Source of the DNA: Aquisalimonas sp.
GTDB taxonomy: Bacteria > Pseudomonadota > Gammaproteobacteria > Nitrococcales > Aquisalimonadaceae
DNA length: 6,739 nucleotides
Reading direction: 5' to 3'
Assembly (NCBI GenBank): GCA_007127625.1
Contig: SKYZ01000492.1
Span: 1-6,739 of the forward strand
Position numbers and translations under genes: made by a program. The notes beneath the pieces are model-generated. The model worked only from the letters and a program-made list of their open reading frames with translations, was not told where the DNA came from and made no database searches. Positions 6,074 to 6,739 of the stretch are shown in pieces; positions within the stretch are counted from its first letter, which is position 1; every line of letters begins with the position of its first letter.

Positions 6074-6493
6074 TCAAAAAGCGTCCGGATCATCCCCGCG
6101 GGCGATCTCGACCAGCGCATTCAGGGCGTCGCTGGCGGTGAAGATGCCGTAGAACTGTCCATCATCATCCGTCACGATGACGCTGCCGACCTTCTGGTCC
6201 GACATGGCGTACGCCACTCTGTCCAACGGCGTGCTGGCGGCCACCGTGAGCGGGTCCACCGCCATAATGTCCGACGCGCACACTTGATGCTTCGCCGCCA
6301 CGTCCAGCCCAAGCACGACGCGCACGTCCCGGTCACTGACCACACCGACGGCGGCACCGCCACGAAGCACGGGGAGGTGGCGAATGCCGTGCCTGTCCAT
6401 CAGCGCACGCAGCTCATCGACCGTCATCGCTTCGCTGGCCGTAACGGGATCGGGCGTGGTGAACTCCTCAACCGGCATTTTCCTTGACGTCAT
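6074..6493 (-). CDS. Stand-alone CBS-domain pair protein
   Basis: A 139-aa protein consisting almost entirely of two CBS motifs, which together form a Bateman module that binds adenosine ligands such as AMP, ATP or SAM and usually acts as a regulatory sensor. The first repeat spans about residues 13-57 (DPVTASEAMTVDEL, HGIRHLPVL, VGVVSDRDV). The second spans about 76-124 (DPLTVAASTPLDRV, KVGSVIV, YGIFTASDAL). No other domain is attached, so the partner it controls is unknown. The ATG at 6493-6491 has a strong GGAGG 5 nt upstream. The stop lies 50 bp from the end of the convergent oxygenase gene, and the start faces the partial gene at the right edge. Confidence 0.9.
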   Translation of the reverse strand: MTSRKMPVEEFTTPDPVTASEAMTVDELRALMDRHGIRHLPVLRGGAAVGVVSDRDVRVVLGLDVAAKHQVCASDIMAVDPLTVAASTPLDRVAYAMSDQKVGSVIVTDDDGQFYGIFTASDALNALVEIARGDDPDAF

Positions 6494-6682
6494 GTTGGCC
6501 TCCGATGCTGAAGTCAGAACGTGGTGCGAATCCCCTCTCAGTCTACCAAACGGCCATCACAGGGATGCTCACCTTTCGCATACCAGTGTACCGGTTTCGA
6601 CACCCTCATCACGCCACTTGCCGAACAACGGCGAACCGGCGTACACCTGTCCCTGTCGGCAACAACCACGCTGGAGGCTCGC
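6494..6682. other. Divergent intergenic region between the CBS gene and the right-edge gene
   Basis: This 189-bp spacer is the largest gap in the window and must hold the start signals of both flanking genes. A weak plus-strand promoter candidate is TTGCCG (6618-6623) with TACACC (6642-6647) at 18 bp spacing, matching 4 of 6 and 3 of 6 consensus bases. No convincing minus-strand promoter was found, and no open reading frame, strong hairpin or riboswitch-like fold was recognised. Confidence 0.3.
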
Positions 6683-6739
6683 ATGTCCGCGCAGGCACCG
6701 GGTCAGGAACCGCGCCAACTCCTGGAGTACTCGGTGGTG
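6683..6739 (+). CDS. N terminus of an unidentified protein (cut by right edge)
   Basis: Nineteen codons are visible, reading MSAQAPGQEPRQLLEYSVV, starting at an ATG with GGAGG (6673-6677) 5 nt upstream. The ribosome site, the position after a divergent spacer and the open frame to the edge support a real gene. The visible stretch is too short and too ordinary to assign to a family. A hydrophobic strand may start at LLEYSVV. Confidence 0.55.
   Translation, partial: MSAQAPGQEPRQLLEYSVV

Overview
The window is GC-rich, densely packed bacterial chromosome, about 6.7 kb long. It carries an E. coli-like set of housekeeping genes (gor, prlC, xthA), GC-biased third codon positions, AGGAG-type ribosome binding sites and GTAG-headed REP palindromes. 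This suggests a gammaproteobacterium, possibly a high-GC lineage such as the Ectothiorhodospiraceae or Halomonas relatives. That placement is inference; there is no rRNA or tRNA in the window to fix it.

Left part (1-3934): the 5' end of a glutathione reductase gene (gor, minus strand, running off the left edge) is divergent from a plus-strand group. That group is prlC (oligopeptidase A, 680 aa), a HIT-family nucleotide hydrolase (145 aa) and xthA (exonuclease III / AP endonuclease, 256 aa). The HIT gene and xthA abut with no spacer. prlC and the HIT gene are separated by 129 bp holding a pair of inverted GTAG-type REP elements (a REPIN/BIME). A third, decayed copy of the same palindrome lies just after xthA. 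Together these genes cover thiol redox balance, peptide turnover, nucleotide-conjugate hydrolysis and base-excision repair.

Middle part (3935-6023): a minus-strand pair, an SRPBCC-fold protein followed by a GNAT acetyltransferase, overlaps at TGATG and is probably translationally coupled. It is divergent from a plus-strand Fe(II)/2-oxoglutarate-dependent (PhyH-like) oxygenase of unknown substrate. This is the accessory-looking and least understood part of the window. No function for the three genes together can be proven from sequence alone.

Right part (6024-6739): a small minus-strand protein made only of a CBS-domain pair is divergent, across 189 bp, from the first 19 codons of an unidentified plus-strand gene cut by the right edge.

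I found no tRNA, rRNA, CRISPR array, insertion sequence, phage gene or convincing defence system. No non-coding stretch exceeds 189 bp. The most notable items are the REP family (three copies, one pair showing compensatory stem changes) and the orphan oxygenase with its divergent SRPBCC-GNAT pair.
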